Notes under the pieces: generated by a model
The model's database searches: none
Told to the model about the DNA's origin: nothing
What the model saw: the letters and a program-made list of their open reading frames with translations, nothing else
In this document: positions 14,094-22,832 of the stretch, piece after piece
Layout of the letters: each line of letters begins with the position of its first letter
Numbering within the stretch: the stretch's first letter is position 1
Origin: CAYRHJ01 sp964424105
GTDB lineage: Bacteria > Planctomycetota > Phycisphaerae > UBA1845
Direction of reading: 5' to 3'
Length of the DNA: 32,804 nucleotides
Assembly (NCBI GenBank): GCA_964424105.1
Contig: CAYRHJ010000022.1
Coordinates: 1-32,804 of the forward strand
Program-made: the position numbers and the translations under genes

Positions 14094-17000
14094 ATGTTTT
14101 CATCGATGCACAAGCTGATGATAGCCGCGCTGACCGCCACGGTCGTAGCCCTGCTCACCTACGCCGCCATCGCACAGTCAATCGATTCCCTGGACCGGGC
14201 ACGGCGTCAATTCGATCAGCACAATTACCAGTCCGCATTGCGGGCCGCCGATCTGGTGCTCCGCGATACCAGCGACGAGCAAACGCGCGACCAAGCCTCC
14301 GTTCTGCGCGCTCGCTGCCTGATCAAGCTGGGCCGATGGGACGAGGGAATTCAAGCATTCGAAACAATCCTGCGGGAACGCCCCAACCTGGAACGTGATC
14401 CCGAATTGCATCTGACAGTGGCCGAGGGCGCGACGCAACAGCCACCTCGTGCCGCAACCGCCGTCAAACACTTCGCACGGGCCTTCGAACTGTTTCTGGA
14501 AAACGACCGCGCCGACCAGGCTGCGCAGGCCGCGTTCCAATGTGCCCAAACTTTCGTGCACTTCGCCGATTGGACCAGCCTGGAGGGCTACAAACGGCCC
14601 GCTACGGATAATTGGCAGGAGTCGCGGCGTCTGCAGCGTGAACACGCCGTCACCTGGCTGGATCGAGCCATCGAACACGCGGGCGATTCCCGGTTGGCAG
14701 CCGAAGCCATGTTCCGCAAAGGGACGCTGTTTTCCCGTGACCTGATGCTTGACGGCACCAAGGACATCGCGACTTCCATCGAAGTGTTTACCGATCTGGT
14801 TCAGCGCTGGCCCCAATCGCAGCAAGCACCGCACGCCGCGTTTGACATCGCACGTCTGCAAGCACAGTACCAACAGGATTACGTCGCCGCGGTCAATCGC
14901 TATCGATTCGTAGCCGAAAATTTTTCGGGAAGTCGGTTGGCTGTTCGAGCGCTGCAACAGATTCGCGAAATTCAACAACCGCAGGTCAACATCGGCGTCG
15001 ATGGCCCGGCCTCGCCGGGCGAGAAGCCGTACCTGCACGTTCAAACCCGCAACGTCGCCCGCATCAGTTTCGCTGCCTATTCCGTCGATCTGTTCGACCT
15101 GATTCGTCGGATCGGCCATCCCAGCCGATTGGACCAGTGGTCCGCGCCGGGGTCGGCGACGAAATCCTGGTCCGAAGAAATCGCCGACGGCGGGGAACAC
15201 AAGTTCTACACCACCGGCGACGGTTCCATCGCGCCGATCGAGATTCCGATCACCGAACCGGGCGCGTACATCATCGTTGCGAACGTGGACGGCTTGAATC
15301 CCGCCGCAACACAGAATCGCACGTTGTTCATCGTGTCGGAGTTGTCGGCCGTAGCGAAAGGCGCACGCAACGGCGGGATTGTCTGGTTGACCAACGCTGG
15401 CAGCGGTCGACCATGGGCGGACGCGGACGTGCTCGCCCAAGAGGCGCTCGGTGGAGACGACTATCGAAATTCGGAAGGGCGGACGAATTCTGACGGCTTG
15501 TTCAGCCTGCCGGTCGATGATCGACCGGAGCGTGGCGGGCGGTCGTATGTTCTGTTCGCGCGCTCGGGCCGCCATTTCGCCTTGTGCAACAGTTCCTCCT
15601 ATTGGTTCTGGTGGGGCTATCAAGGCGACTATCGCGCGTACGCGTTCACCGATCGACCGATCTATCGCCCGGGACAGGAGATTCATTTCAAGAATGTCGT
15701 GCGGCGATATGCCGAGGGCCAATATGCCAATGCGCCCGATACGGCTGTCTCGGTTACCGTTCGCGATCCCAAAGGGGAAACGGTTTATGAAAAGACGCTG
15801 ACTACCAATGATCAAGGTTCGATCGTCGGCGAGTTCAGTCTGCCGAAGTCGGCCACGTTGGGCGCCTATCACATGCAATGGCGCGTGGCGGGTCGATATG
15901 TCGATGGCGGCGCGGGCAGCCGTTTTCGCATCGAGGAATATCGAAAGCCGGAGTATCAAGTCGCGGTCGGGGCGAGCGATGCGCGATACGCGCTCAACGA
16001 TACCGTCGATGTGCGCCTGGAGGCGAAATACTATTTCGGTTCACCGGTGGCGGGCGCCAAGGTCAGTTACACGGTGCATCGCACGCCCATTCAGCCGGCC
16101 TACAGTTACCCATTTCCGTACCCGTGGTATTTCAATCAGTTGGCCGGCTGGTGGCAGGAGCACAACATGCGCTGCATGCCGGATTTTTGCATGCGTCCCT
16201 GGGAACAACCGCAGTCACTGGTGCAGCGCGGCGAGATGGAGACGGATGATGTTGGCCTGGCCATCGTGCGCATCGCACCGCAGTCGGATCAACTGACGGC
16301 TGCTGAAATGGAAAATGGATTTCGATACATCGTCGATGCCGAGGTGACGGACTCGTCGCGTCGGACGGTGACCGGAACGGGCAGCGTGAACGTGACGCCG
16401 GCGCCGTTCACGATCCAACTGACGCCGCAGCGGCGGTTGTATCAGCCTGGGGACACGGTGCACATCGATGTGACGGCGCGGGGGCCTAATGGCGAGAAGG
16501 TGGCGTTCGAAGGCAAGTTGAACGTGCATCGGATTGTTTCACGTGAAACTAATCAGGCCGGCCTAAATGGCACAGAGCCACTTGAATTGGGTGATCGGAT
16601 CGGGGAGGAGGCGTTTACGGCGGATGGGGAAGGTAAGGGTCGCGTCCGGTTTACGGTGGATGAAGTCGGCGCGTTTCGTTTCGTAGTGACAGCGGGTGAC
16701 ACTGACGGGGCCGAGGTTCATGGTGAATGTGACGTGTGGGTGGCGAAGGGCGAGGGGCGATTGGAGCACTACGCGTTTCGTGACGTGGAATTGATTCCGG
16801 ACAAGTACGTTTACGAGATCGGTGAGACGGCGCGGGTGCTGGTGCAGTCGCGGTTTGAAGAGGCCAAGATTCTGTTCACGGCGGAGGCGGATGATCTGTT
16901 GAGCCAGCGCCTGATCGAAGTGTCACGCAGTGGCACTGTTATCGAGATTCCCATCGCGGAGCAGCATACGCCGAATTTTTATCTGACGGCCACCGTGGTG

Positions 17001-19817
17001 CGGGACGGCAAGGTGTTTCAGGACATGCACGCCATCGTCGTGCCGCCGACGCGGCAGTTTTTGAACGTCGCGCTGCACGCGCCCGCGGATACGTTTTTGC
17101 CGGGGGAGTCGGTGGAGGTGACGGCGGCGGTGACGGACTCGACCGGTGAACCGGTGGCGGCGGAGTTGGCGGTGATGATGGTGGATGCCTCGTTGTACGG
17201 CATTCAACCGGAGTTTCGCGCGGCGGTGCAGGAGTTCTTTTACGGACAGGTGCGGCCTCACATGGTCACGACGATGACGAGCTTCGATTTTTCTTCGGGC
17301 CGGTATGACTACCGGTTCGCACGAACCGCGGTTCGGGAAGGGGCGGCGTTCGCGCAAGTGGCGGGCGACGTCGCGGCTGCACCGATGGCGATGAAAGTGA
17401 TGTCGGCGGACGGGGGGGCGCCAATGGAGCAGGAGTTTGCGGCTGCGAAGATTCGGCGGGATTTTCCTGATTCGGTGTTGTGGCTGGGACAGAGGGCGAC
17501 GGGGGCGGACGGTCGGGTGGCGATCGATTTGACGTTTGGCGAGACCCTGACGACGTGGAGATTGATCGCGGTGGCGATTGACAGGGACACGCGGGTGGGG
17601 GAGGCGGCGCGGGATCTGATTACGCGCAAGGATGTGATCGCGCGATTGCAGACGCCGCGTTTCCTGGTGGAGGGGGATACGTGTTTTGTTTCGGTGATCG
17701 CGCGGAATGACTTGCCGAGCGAGAAGGTGGTGCGGGTGACATTGGAAGCCAATGGGCCGATGGCGATGGGGCAGGTCTTCGTTGATGGTCAGCGCGCGGC
17801 GGAGCAGCTCCGCGGGAGTGGGCAGGAGAAGGAGGCGGGAGGCTCGCCATCGCAGGTGGGGTCGTGGGTTGATGTGATGGTGAAGTCGGGAAGTGAGGCG
17901 GTGGTTGATTTTGAGATGGTGGCGGTTTCGCCCGGTCAGGCGGTGTTTACGGGAACGGCGGCTACGGACGAGCAATCGGACGGGATGGAGGTGACGTTGC
18001 CGATACTGGAATTCGGAGCGCCGAAGCTGCTGGCGCGAACGGGGGTGATGCGGCGTGATGACCCGGTCAGCGAGCAGTTGGTCACTTTCTCGCTTCCGCT
18101 GGAGATGGACACGCAGACGCCGATTCTGGAGGTGCACATCAGCCCGACGATCGCGGGCGTGATGTTGGACGCGATTCCGTACTTGATCGAGTACCCGTAT
18201 GGCTGCACGGAGCAGACGATGAGCCGGTTTCTGCCGGCGGTGTTGACGCGGCATACGCTGGACAAGATGGGGGTGCAGTTGGAGGAGTTGGCAAAGCGGG
18301 CCAGCGGGCAGGCGGAACACGATGAACTAGGGCGGAGGCGGCGTTGGGGGCGACACCTGAATCCGGTCTTCCGTGGCAACGTCTTGGATGACGTTGTGGC
18401 GTCGGGTTTGGCGCGGTTGGCGGAGTTGCAGAGGCCTGACGGCGGCTGGGGGTGGTGGAAGGAGGGTCGAGGTGATGCGTACATGACGGCGTACGTGGTG
18501 TACGGGTTGTCGGAGGCGAAGCGGGCGGGCGTGGCGGTTGACGCAGGGGTGCTGGGCCGCGGGGTGGAGCATTTGAAGCGGCAGATCGGTTTGTCGGACG
18601 AGGAATTGTTCGGTCCGTATCGTTGGGGCGGGGAATTGAATCAGCGGATGTGGATGGTGTACGCGTTGGGGGTGGCGGAGGCGGGGAACGTGCGTGGCGG
18701 GGAGGTGCGCGTCGAGTTGGATCGGATCTACGATGGCCGGGACGATTTGACGGATTATGGTCGGGCGATGTTGGCGTTGACGTTGCAGCGTCGCGGGGAC
18801 GCCGGTCGTGCGAAGGTGGTAATCGAGAACCTGGAAAACACCGTTCGGGTGGATGAGGAGACGCAGACGGCGAGTTGGGGGCAGGGGTCGGGTTACTATC
18901 GTTGGTATGACAATGGGTTGGAAGCGACGGCGATGGTCTTGCGGGCGTTGTTGAGCGTTTCGCCGGATGATCCCCACATTCACGGTGCGGCCAACTGGCT
19001 GGTGCGAAACCGGCAGGGGAATCGTTGGCATTCGACGAAGGACACGGCGCTGGCGGTGTATGCGTTGGCGGATTATTTGGAATGGTCGGGCGAGTTGGAG
19101 GCGGCGATGTCGGTGACGGTGACGTTGGACGGCGGGGTGAGCCGGACGTTCGAGATTTCGCCGGACAATGTGTTGACGTCGGACTTGCGAATGATCTTCG
19201 CACCGCGACACGTGGGGCCTGGTGAGCACGAGGTGCGGATCGTGCGGGAGGGGCGGGGCAGCGTGTATCACGCGACGTATGTTGATTTCTATACGAAGGA
19301 GGATCCGATCGCGGCGGAGGGTGGCGAGGTGCGGGTGAATCGCAAGTATGAGCGGCTGATTCCGAAGGAGGTTGAGCGGTCGCGGAGGGTTTGGGACGGT
19401 GCGTCACGAAAGTACGTGGAGGAGACGTACAAGGCTGTTGATTATGATCGCGAGCCGATCGTGGAGGGGGCGAAGTTGGCGTCTGGTGATTTGATTGAGG
19501 TGACGTTGGAGATCGAGGCGCTGAATGATTTCGAATACATGATCATTGAGGACCCCAAGCCGGCGGGGTGTGAAGCGGAATCGCTGTTGAGCGGGGGGGA
19601 ATCCGGGGGCGGGGTGTACACGCACATGGAGCTGCGCGATCAACACGTGGCGATGTTTGCACATTACTTGAGGCAGGGAAAGGTAAGCCCGAGCTATCGG
19701 TTGCGGTGCGAGAGGCCCGGAAAGTTTTCGGCGTTGCCGACGCGGGTGGAGGCGATGTACTCGCCGTATGTGCGGGCGAACGGGGCGAGCGGGAAGCTGG
19801 AGATAGGGCTGAAGTAG
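14094..19817 (+). CDS. Bacterial alpha-2-macroglobulin with thioester motif
   Basis: A 1907-residue secreted protease trap. The start at 14094 is set by GGAGAG 7 nt upstream; an ATG at 14055 would add 13 residues. Residues 1-28 are a signal peptide (MIAALTATVVALLTYAAIAQ). An N-terminal helical-repeat region (about 30-290) is followed by macroglobulin domains (MG2-like, TDRPIYRPGQEIHFKN near 515), a low-complexity bait-like stretch (about 1040-1115, EGAAFAQVAGDVAAAPMAMK), then TTWRLIAVAID. The thioester is GCTEQ with Cys1371 and Gln1374, inside a helical TED domain (LQRPDGGWGWWKEG). Proteases that cut the bait are bound covalently. These genes often pair with penicillin-binding protein 1C; none is adjacent. 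Codon use shifts from C-rich to strongly G-rich within the gene at about 16.3 kb. Confidence 0.94.
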   Translation: MFSSMHKLMIAALTATVVALLTYAAIAQSIDSLDRARRQFDQHNYQSALRAADLVLRDTSDEQTRDQASVLRARCLIKLGRWDEGIQAFETILRERPNLERDPELHLTVAEGATQQPPRAATAVKHFARAFELFLENDRADQAAQAAFQCAQTFVHFADWTSLEGYKRPATDNWQESRRLQREHAVTWLDRAIEHAGDSRLAAEAMFRKGTLFSRDLMLDGTKDIATSIEVFTDLVQRWPQSQQAPHAAFDIARLQAQYQQDYVAAVNRYRFVAENFSGSRLAVRALQQIREIQQPQVNIGVDGPASPGEKPYLHVQTRNVARISFAAYSVDLFDLIRRIGHPSRLDQWSAPGSATKSWSEEIADGGEHKFYTTGDGSIAPIEIPITEPGAYIIVANVDGLNPAATQNRTLFIVSELSAVAKGARNGGIVWLTNAGSGRPWADADVLAQEALGGDDYRNSEGRTNSDGLFSLPVDDRPERGGRSYVLFARSGRHFALCNSSSYWFWWGYQGDYRAYAFTDRPIYRPGQEIHFKNVVRRYAEGQYANAPDTAVSVTVRDPKGETVYEKTLTTNDQGSIVGEFSLPKSATLGAYHMQWRVAGRYVDGGAGSRFRIEEYRKPEYQVAVGASDARYALNDTVDVRLEAKYYFGSPVAGAKVSYTVHRTPIQPAYSYPFPYPWYFNQLAGWWQEHNMRCMPDFCMRPWEQPQSLVQRGEMETDDVGLAIVRIAPQSDQLTAAEMENGFRYIVDAEVTDSSRRTVTGTGSVNVTPAPFTIQLTPQRRLYQPGDTVHIDVTARGPNGEKVAFEGKLNVHRIVSRETNQAGLNGTEPLELGDRIGEEAFTADGEGKGRVRFTVDEVGAFRFVVTAGDTDGAEVHGECDVWVAKGEGRLEHYAFRDVELIPDKYVYEIGETARVLVQSRFEEAKILFTAEADDLLSQRLIEVSRSGTVIEIPIAEQHTPNFYLTATVVRDGKVFQDMHAIVVPPTRQFLNVALHAPADTFLPGESVEVTAAVTDSTGEPVAAELAVMMVDASLYGIQPEFRAAVQEFFYGQVRPHMVTTMTSFDFSSGRYDYRFARTAVREGAAFAQVAGDVAAAPMAMKVMSADGGAPMEQEFAAAKIRRDFPDSVLWLGQRATGADGRVAIDLTFGETLTTWRLIAVAIDRDTRVGEAARDLITRKDVIARLQTPRFLVEGDTCFVSVIARNDLPSEKVVRVTLEANGPMAMGQVFVDGQRAAEQLRGSGQEKEAGGSPSQVGSWVDVMVKSGSEAVVDFEMVAVSPGQAVFTGTAATDEQSDGMEVTLPILEFGAPKLLARTGVMRRDDPVSEQLVTFSLPLEMDTQTPILEVHISPTIAGVMLDAIPYLIEYPYGCTEQTMSRFLPAVLTRHTLDKMGVQLEELAKRASGQAEHDELGRRRRWGRHLNPVFRGNVLDDVVASGLARLAELQRPDGGWGWWKEGRGDAYMTAYVVYGLSEAKRAGVAVDAGVLGRGVEHLKRQIGLSDEELFGPYRWGGELNQRMWMVYALGVAEAGNVRGGEVRVELDRIYDGRDDLTDYGRAMLALTLQRRGDAGRAKVVIENLENTVRVDEETQTASWGQGSGYYRWYDNGLEATAMVLRALLSVSPDDPHIHGAANWLVRNRQGNRWHSTKDTALAVYALADYLEWSGELEAAMSVTVTLDGGVSRTFEISPDNVLTSDLRMIFAPRHVGPGEHEVRIVREGRGSVYHATYVDFYTKEDPIAAEGGEVRVNRKYERLIPKEVERSRRVWDGASRKYVEETYKAVDYDREPIVEGAKLASGDLIEVTLEIEALNDFEYMIIEDPKPAGCEAESLLSGGESGGGVYTHMELRDQHVAMFAHYLRQGKVSPSYRLRCERPGKFSALPTRVEAMYSPYVRANGASGKLEIGLK

Positions 19818-19870
19818 GGATTTTTTGGGGTTCGACACACTGTCGAGGCGGGTGAAACACGGACGACGGA

Positions 19871-19973
19871 CTGGATTCCGGCGTTCGCCGGAATGACGGA
19901 GCGCGAGGGAATGACGAAGCGCGGGGGACCGCTCGCTTTGCGCTCGCGGCTCGTAAAAGACTTGGTCGCGGGG
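19871..19973 (+). repeat. 103-nt composite repeat, copy 1
   Basis: Type C palindrome, a spacer with GAATGACGAAGCGCGGGG, a GA-hairpin read on the minus strand (19926-19953), and a CTTGGTCGCGGGG end. The same order and length recur at 23579-23681 with 6 differences. Confidence 0.85.
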
Positions 19974-20025
19974 CACCCGGGGGCGGGGCACCCGGTGGCG
20001 ATTTTCCAAAAACCCGGAAAGGCCA

Positions 20026-20054
20026 TTGACGGAACCGCCGATATATTCTATTAT
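20026..20054 (+). promoter_or_regulatory. Promoter of the ArsR-methyltransferase gene
   Basis: TTGACG (20026-20031), a 17-nt spacer and TATTAT (20049-20054), close to sigma70 consensus. Transcription would begin about 17 nt before the ATG. Confidence 0.7.
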
Positions 20055-20061
20055 GCGAATA
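20044..20061. promoter_or_regulatory. Candidate operator overlapping the -10 box
   Basis: Inverted repeat TATTC, 8 nt, GAATA (20044-20048 and 20057-20061) enclosing the -10 box. Its position suits self-repression by the ArsR-family protein encoded 17 nt downstream. I found no equal site in front of ahcY. Confidence 0.45.
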
Positions 20062-20077
20062 AGCGGATGGTTTATCG

Positions 20078-21064
20078 ATGGCCCTGACGAAAACAGATGG
20101 CGTATTCAAGGCACTTGCGGACAGGACGCGGCGCCGCGTGATGCAACTTGTTTCCAATAATGAGCTTAGCGTTACGGAGCTTGTTGAATGCCTGGGGATG
20201 CCTCAATCGACGGTGTCGCGTCATTTGAAGGTGCTTCGCGAGGCGGAGCTGATTGTCGATCGACGTGAAGGCGCGACGGTGCTGTATATGCTGGGGCGAC
20301 GATCAGAAAGCGGTCAAGGCGGCGCGAATAATAGTGGAAATGGGGGTGCGGCGGGTGGCGGCAGGCCACTTGAGGTCCGAATACTCGACTGGGTCAGGGA
20401 GGAGCCGCTTGATCCGCGGATGAAAGGTCGATTAAGGAATGTGCTCGCGCAACGTCGAGAACGATCGACGGAGTTTTTCGCTCGGATCGGTCATCGTTGG
20501 GACCATTTAAGGCGGGATGCGTTTGGCTCGACGTTTCATTTGGAGGCGTTGGTGCGCCTGTGTCCAGCGGATTGGGCGGTGGCGGATATCGGAACCGGGA
20601 CGGGGTATCTGCTTCCGGTTTTGGCGCGTGCTTTTCGTCAGGTTACGGCGATCGATCCCGTGCTCAACATGCTGGACGTTTCGCGTCAGCGATGTGAATC
20701 TGAAAAGCTCGACAACGTTTCGTTTCAACAGGGCGATTTGGCGTTTCTGCCGCTTGGCGACGACAGCGTTGATCTTGCGCTGGCGTTCCTGGTGCTGCAT
20801 CACGTGGATTCGCCGGACGAGGCCTTGGTGGAGATTCGCAGAATTGTCAGGCCTGGCGGTCGTGTCTTGATCGTCGAGCAGGTCGAACACCGTTTGGGGG
20901 AGTTTCATGATCGCATGCAAGATCGATGGTGGGGATTCGACAAGAATGAACTGGCAGCGAAGCTGGTGTCGACCGGATTCAGCCACGTTGATGTATGTCA
21001 CCTTCCGACGGAGCCGGCGGGGATGATTAGCCCGGAGTTGTTTACATTGACCGCGAGTGCGTGA
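20078..21064 (+). CDS. ArsR-family regulator fused to a SAM-dependent methyltransferase domain
   Basis: A 328-residue two-domain protein. Residues 1-75 are a winged helix-turn-helix of the ArsR type (FKALADRTRRRVMQLV..., recognition helix MPQSTVSRHLKVLREAELI). A Gly/Ser/Asn linker (about 78-95) leads to a class I methyltransferase fold: motif I VADIGTGTGYLLPVL near 170, acidic AIDP, and LVLHHVDSPDEALVEIRRIVRPGGRVLIVE. This layout, just upstream of ahcY, is that of SahR-like regulators, which sense S-adenosylhomocysteine and control methionine-cycle genes in Proteobacteria. Here the methyltransferase fold is probably a ligand-sensing domain rather than an enzyme, though catalysis cannot be excluded. 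A promoter with an overlapping palindrome suggests autoregulation. Confidence 0.88.
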   Translation: MALTKTDGVFKALADRTRRRVMQLVSNNELSVTELVECLGMPQSTVSRHLKVLREAELIVDRREGATVLYMLGRRSESGQGGANNSGNGGAAGGGRPLEVRILDWVREEPLDPRMKGRLRNVLAQRRERSTEFFARIGHRWDHLRRDAFGSTFHLEALVRLCPADWAVADIGTGTGYLLPVLARAFRQVTAIDPVLNMLDVSRQRCESEKLDNVSFQQGDLAFLPLGDDSVDLALAFLVLHHVDSPDEALVEIRRIVRPGGRVLIVEQVEHRLGEFHDRMQDRWWGFDKNELAAKLVSTGFSHVDVCHLPTEPAGMISPELFTLTASA

Positions 21065-21169
21065 CTGGACGGTACTGGCCGATGGTGCGGTCTTATTGAT
21101 CGTTGAATGGTCGAATGAAAGATGGTGGTTGATTCTGTGAAAGCGGGAACCCGTAACGATGCTGTCTGG

Positions 21170-21189
21170 ACCCCGGCCTTCGCCGGGGT
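21170..21189. repeat. Type C palindrome with compensated arms
   Basis: ACCCCGGC and GCCGGGGT arms: both arms differ from the usual ATTCC/GGAAT in matching positions, so pairing is kept. Confidence 0.75.
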
Positions 21190-21277
21190 GACGGCTAGAC
21201 GGCCAGATGGCTCGGCTAGGCGGCGAGAACGAACCAGCGTTAGGCACTCTACCAAAACCCGAATTCGCGCTGGTCGG

Positions 21278-21305
21278 GGACCGCTCCCTCACGGTCGCGG
21301 CTCGG
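21278..21305 (-). repeat. GA-hairpin repeat (CC-core form), minus strand
   Basis: Read on the minus strand it has stem CCGC/GCGG, GA opposite GA, CC/GG and loop GTGA, the same as 10707 and 13570, but without the 74-nt tail. Confidence 0.8.
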
Positions 21306-21410
21306 AAAGAAGCTGGCGCGGATCGGTATTGTTAGAGTGGCTTTTTAGACCGTTCCAACGCGAAAAGAATTGTTTGCACAAGAGCACCTGATTCAAAACG
21401 GAGAAAGCGA

Positions 21411-22733
21411 ATGGCGACGACGTTGACGGAAACGCAGGACTTCAAGGTTGCGGACTTGAGCTTGGCTGAATGGGGCCGCAAGAGTATTACGATTGCCGAG
21501 AATGAAATGCCCGGTTTGATGGCATTGCGTAAACAACATGGCCGGCAAAAGCCGCTCAGCGGGGCACGGATCGCGGGGTGCCTGCATATGACGGTGGAGA
21601 CGGCAGTTCTGATCGAGACACTGATCGAGCTTGGTGCGGAAGTTCGCTGGAGCAGTTGCAACATTTTCAGCACGCAGGACCACGCCGCTGCGGCGATTGC
21701 AGCCCGGGGTGTGCCGGTGTTCGCGTGGAAGGGCGAGACGCTGGAGGAGTATGACTGGTGTGTGGAGCAGACGTTGCGTTGGCCTGACGGTCAAGGCTTG
21801 AACATGATACTGGATGACGGCGGCGATTTGACGCTGATGGTTCACGAGAAGTTTCCAGAATTGTTGCCGGGTGTTTATGGAATCAGTGAAGAGACGACGA
21901 CGGGGGTACATCGCCTTTATCAGATGATGGAGAAGGGCGCGCTGGGGGCGCCGTGTTTTAACGTGAATGACAGTTGCACGAAGAGCAAGTTCGACAATTT
22001 GTATGGTTGCCGCGAGAGCTTGATGGACGGGATCAAGCGTGCGACGGATGTGATGATCGCGGGCAAGAAGTGCGTGGTCTGTGGTTATGGCGACGTGGGA
22101 AAGGGATGTTCGCAGGCGTTTCGGGGACTTGGGGCGCAGGTGTTTGTCACTGAGATCGACCCCATCAACGCGTTACAGGCGGCGATGGAAGGCTATCGCG
22201 TGGTGACCATGGATGAAGCGTGCGAGTATGGTGATATTTTCGTGACGACGACGGGCAACGTCGATGTGATTACGCGGCAGCACATGGATCGCATGAAGAA
22301 TCAGGCCATCGTGTGCAACATCGGGCATTTTGACAGCGAGATACAGATCGCGTCGGTGTTCAATGATCCCAAGCTTAAGCGCATCAACATCAAGCCGCAG
22401 GTCGATCAGATTCGGTGGCCTGATGGAAAGGTCATCACGGTGTTGGCGGAGGGTAGGCTGGTGAATCTGGGCTGCGCGACGGGACATCCCAGCTTTGTGA
22501 TGAGCGCGAGTTTTACGAATCAGGTGTTGGCCCAGATGGAGTTGTTTCAGTCTCGCGATACAGGCAAGTATGAAAACAGGGTCTACGTATTGCCGAAGAA
22601 GCTGGATGAGCAGGTCGCGAGATTACACCTCGATAAGCTGGGTGCCAAGTTGACCCAGTTGACGCAAAAACAGGCGGACTACCTGGGCATCCCCATCGAG
22701 GGTCCGTTCAAGGCGGAGCACTACCGGTATTAG
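21411..22733 (+). CDS. ahcY: S-adenosylhomocysteinase
   Basis: A 440-residue NAD-dependent enzyme that splits S-adenosylhomocysteine into adenosine and homocysteine, removing the inhibitor left by methyltransferases. Family marks: HMTVETAVLIETLIELGAEVRWSSCNIFSTQDHAAAAIA (substrate site), DSCTKSKFDN, the Rossmann loop CGYGDVGKGC near residue 222, CNIGHFDSEI, and the C-terminal PFKAEHYRY whose Lys and Tyr reach the partner subunit's NAD. Length is normal. GGAG sits 7 nt upstream of the ATG. It lies 346 nt downstream of the SahR-like regulator and 99 nt upstream of the AhpD-like gene. Confidence 0.98.
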   Translation: MATTLTETQDFKVADLSLAEWGRKSITIAENEMPGLMALRKQHGRQKPLSGARIAGCLHMTVETAVLIETLIELGAEVRWSSCNIFSTQDHAAAAIAARGVPVFAWKGETLEEYDWCVEQTLRWPDGQGLNMILDDGGDLTLMVHEKFPELLPGVYGISEETTTGVHRLYQMMEKGALGAPCFNVNDSCTKSKFDNLYGCRESLMDGIKRATDVMIAGKKCVVCGYGDVGKGCSQAFRGLGAQVFVTEIDPINALQAAMEGYRVVTMDEACEYGDIFVTTTGNVDVITRQHMDRMKNQAIVCNIGHFDSEIQIASVFNDPKLKRINIKPQVDQIRWPDGKVITVLAEGRLVNLGCATGHPSFVMSASFTNQVLAQMELFQSRDTGKYENRVYVLPKKLDEQVARLHLDKLGAKLTQLTQKQADYLGIPIEGPFKAEHYRY

Positions 22734-22832
22734 TGGGCCTATCTGCATTTGACTGGCCTTGCAAGAACGATCCGTGTCCGAGACGCAAGATTTGATCGGC
22801 TCGGATGACAAAGGCCCGTCGAGGAGCGAATC

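Larger units (their letters stand above)
21065..21410. other. Gap between the regulator and ahcY
   Basis: Contains a type C palindrome with ACCCC/GGGGT arms (21170-21189) and a reversed GA hairpin (21278-21305). No SAM or SAH riboswitch fold and no clear promoter were found. ahcY is preceded by a good GGAG. Confidence 0.6.

Noticed and set aside
21065..21410. SAH or SAM riboswitch upstream of ahcY
   Set aside because: I looked for the conserved helices and found only repeat hairpins; no match to the known cores.
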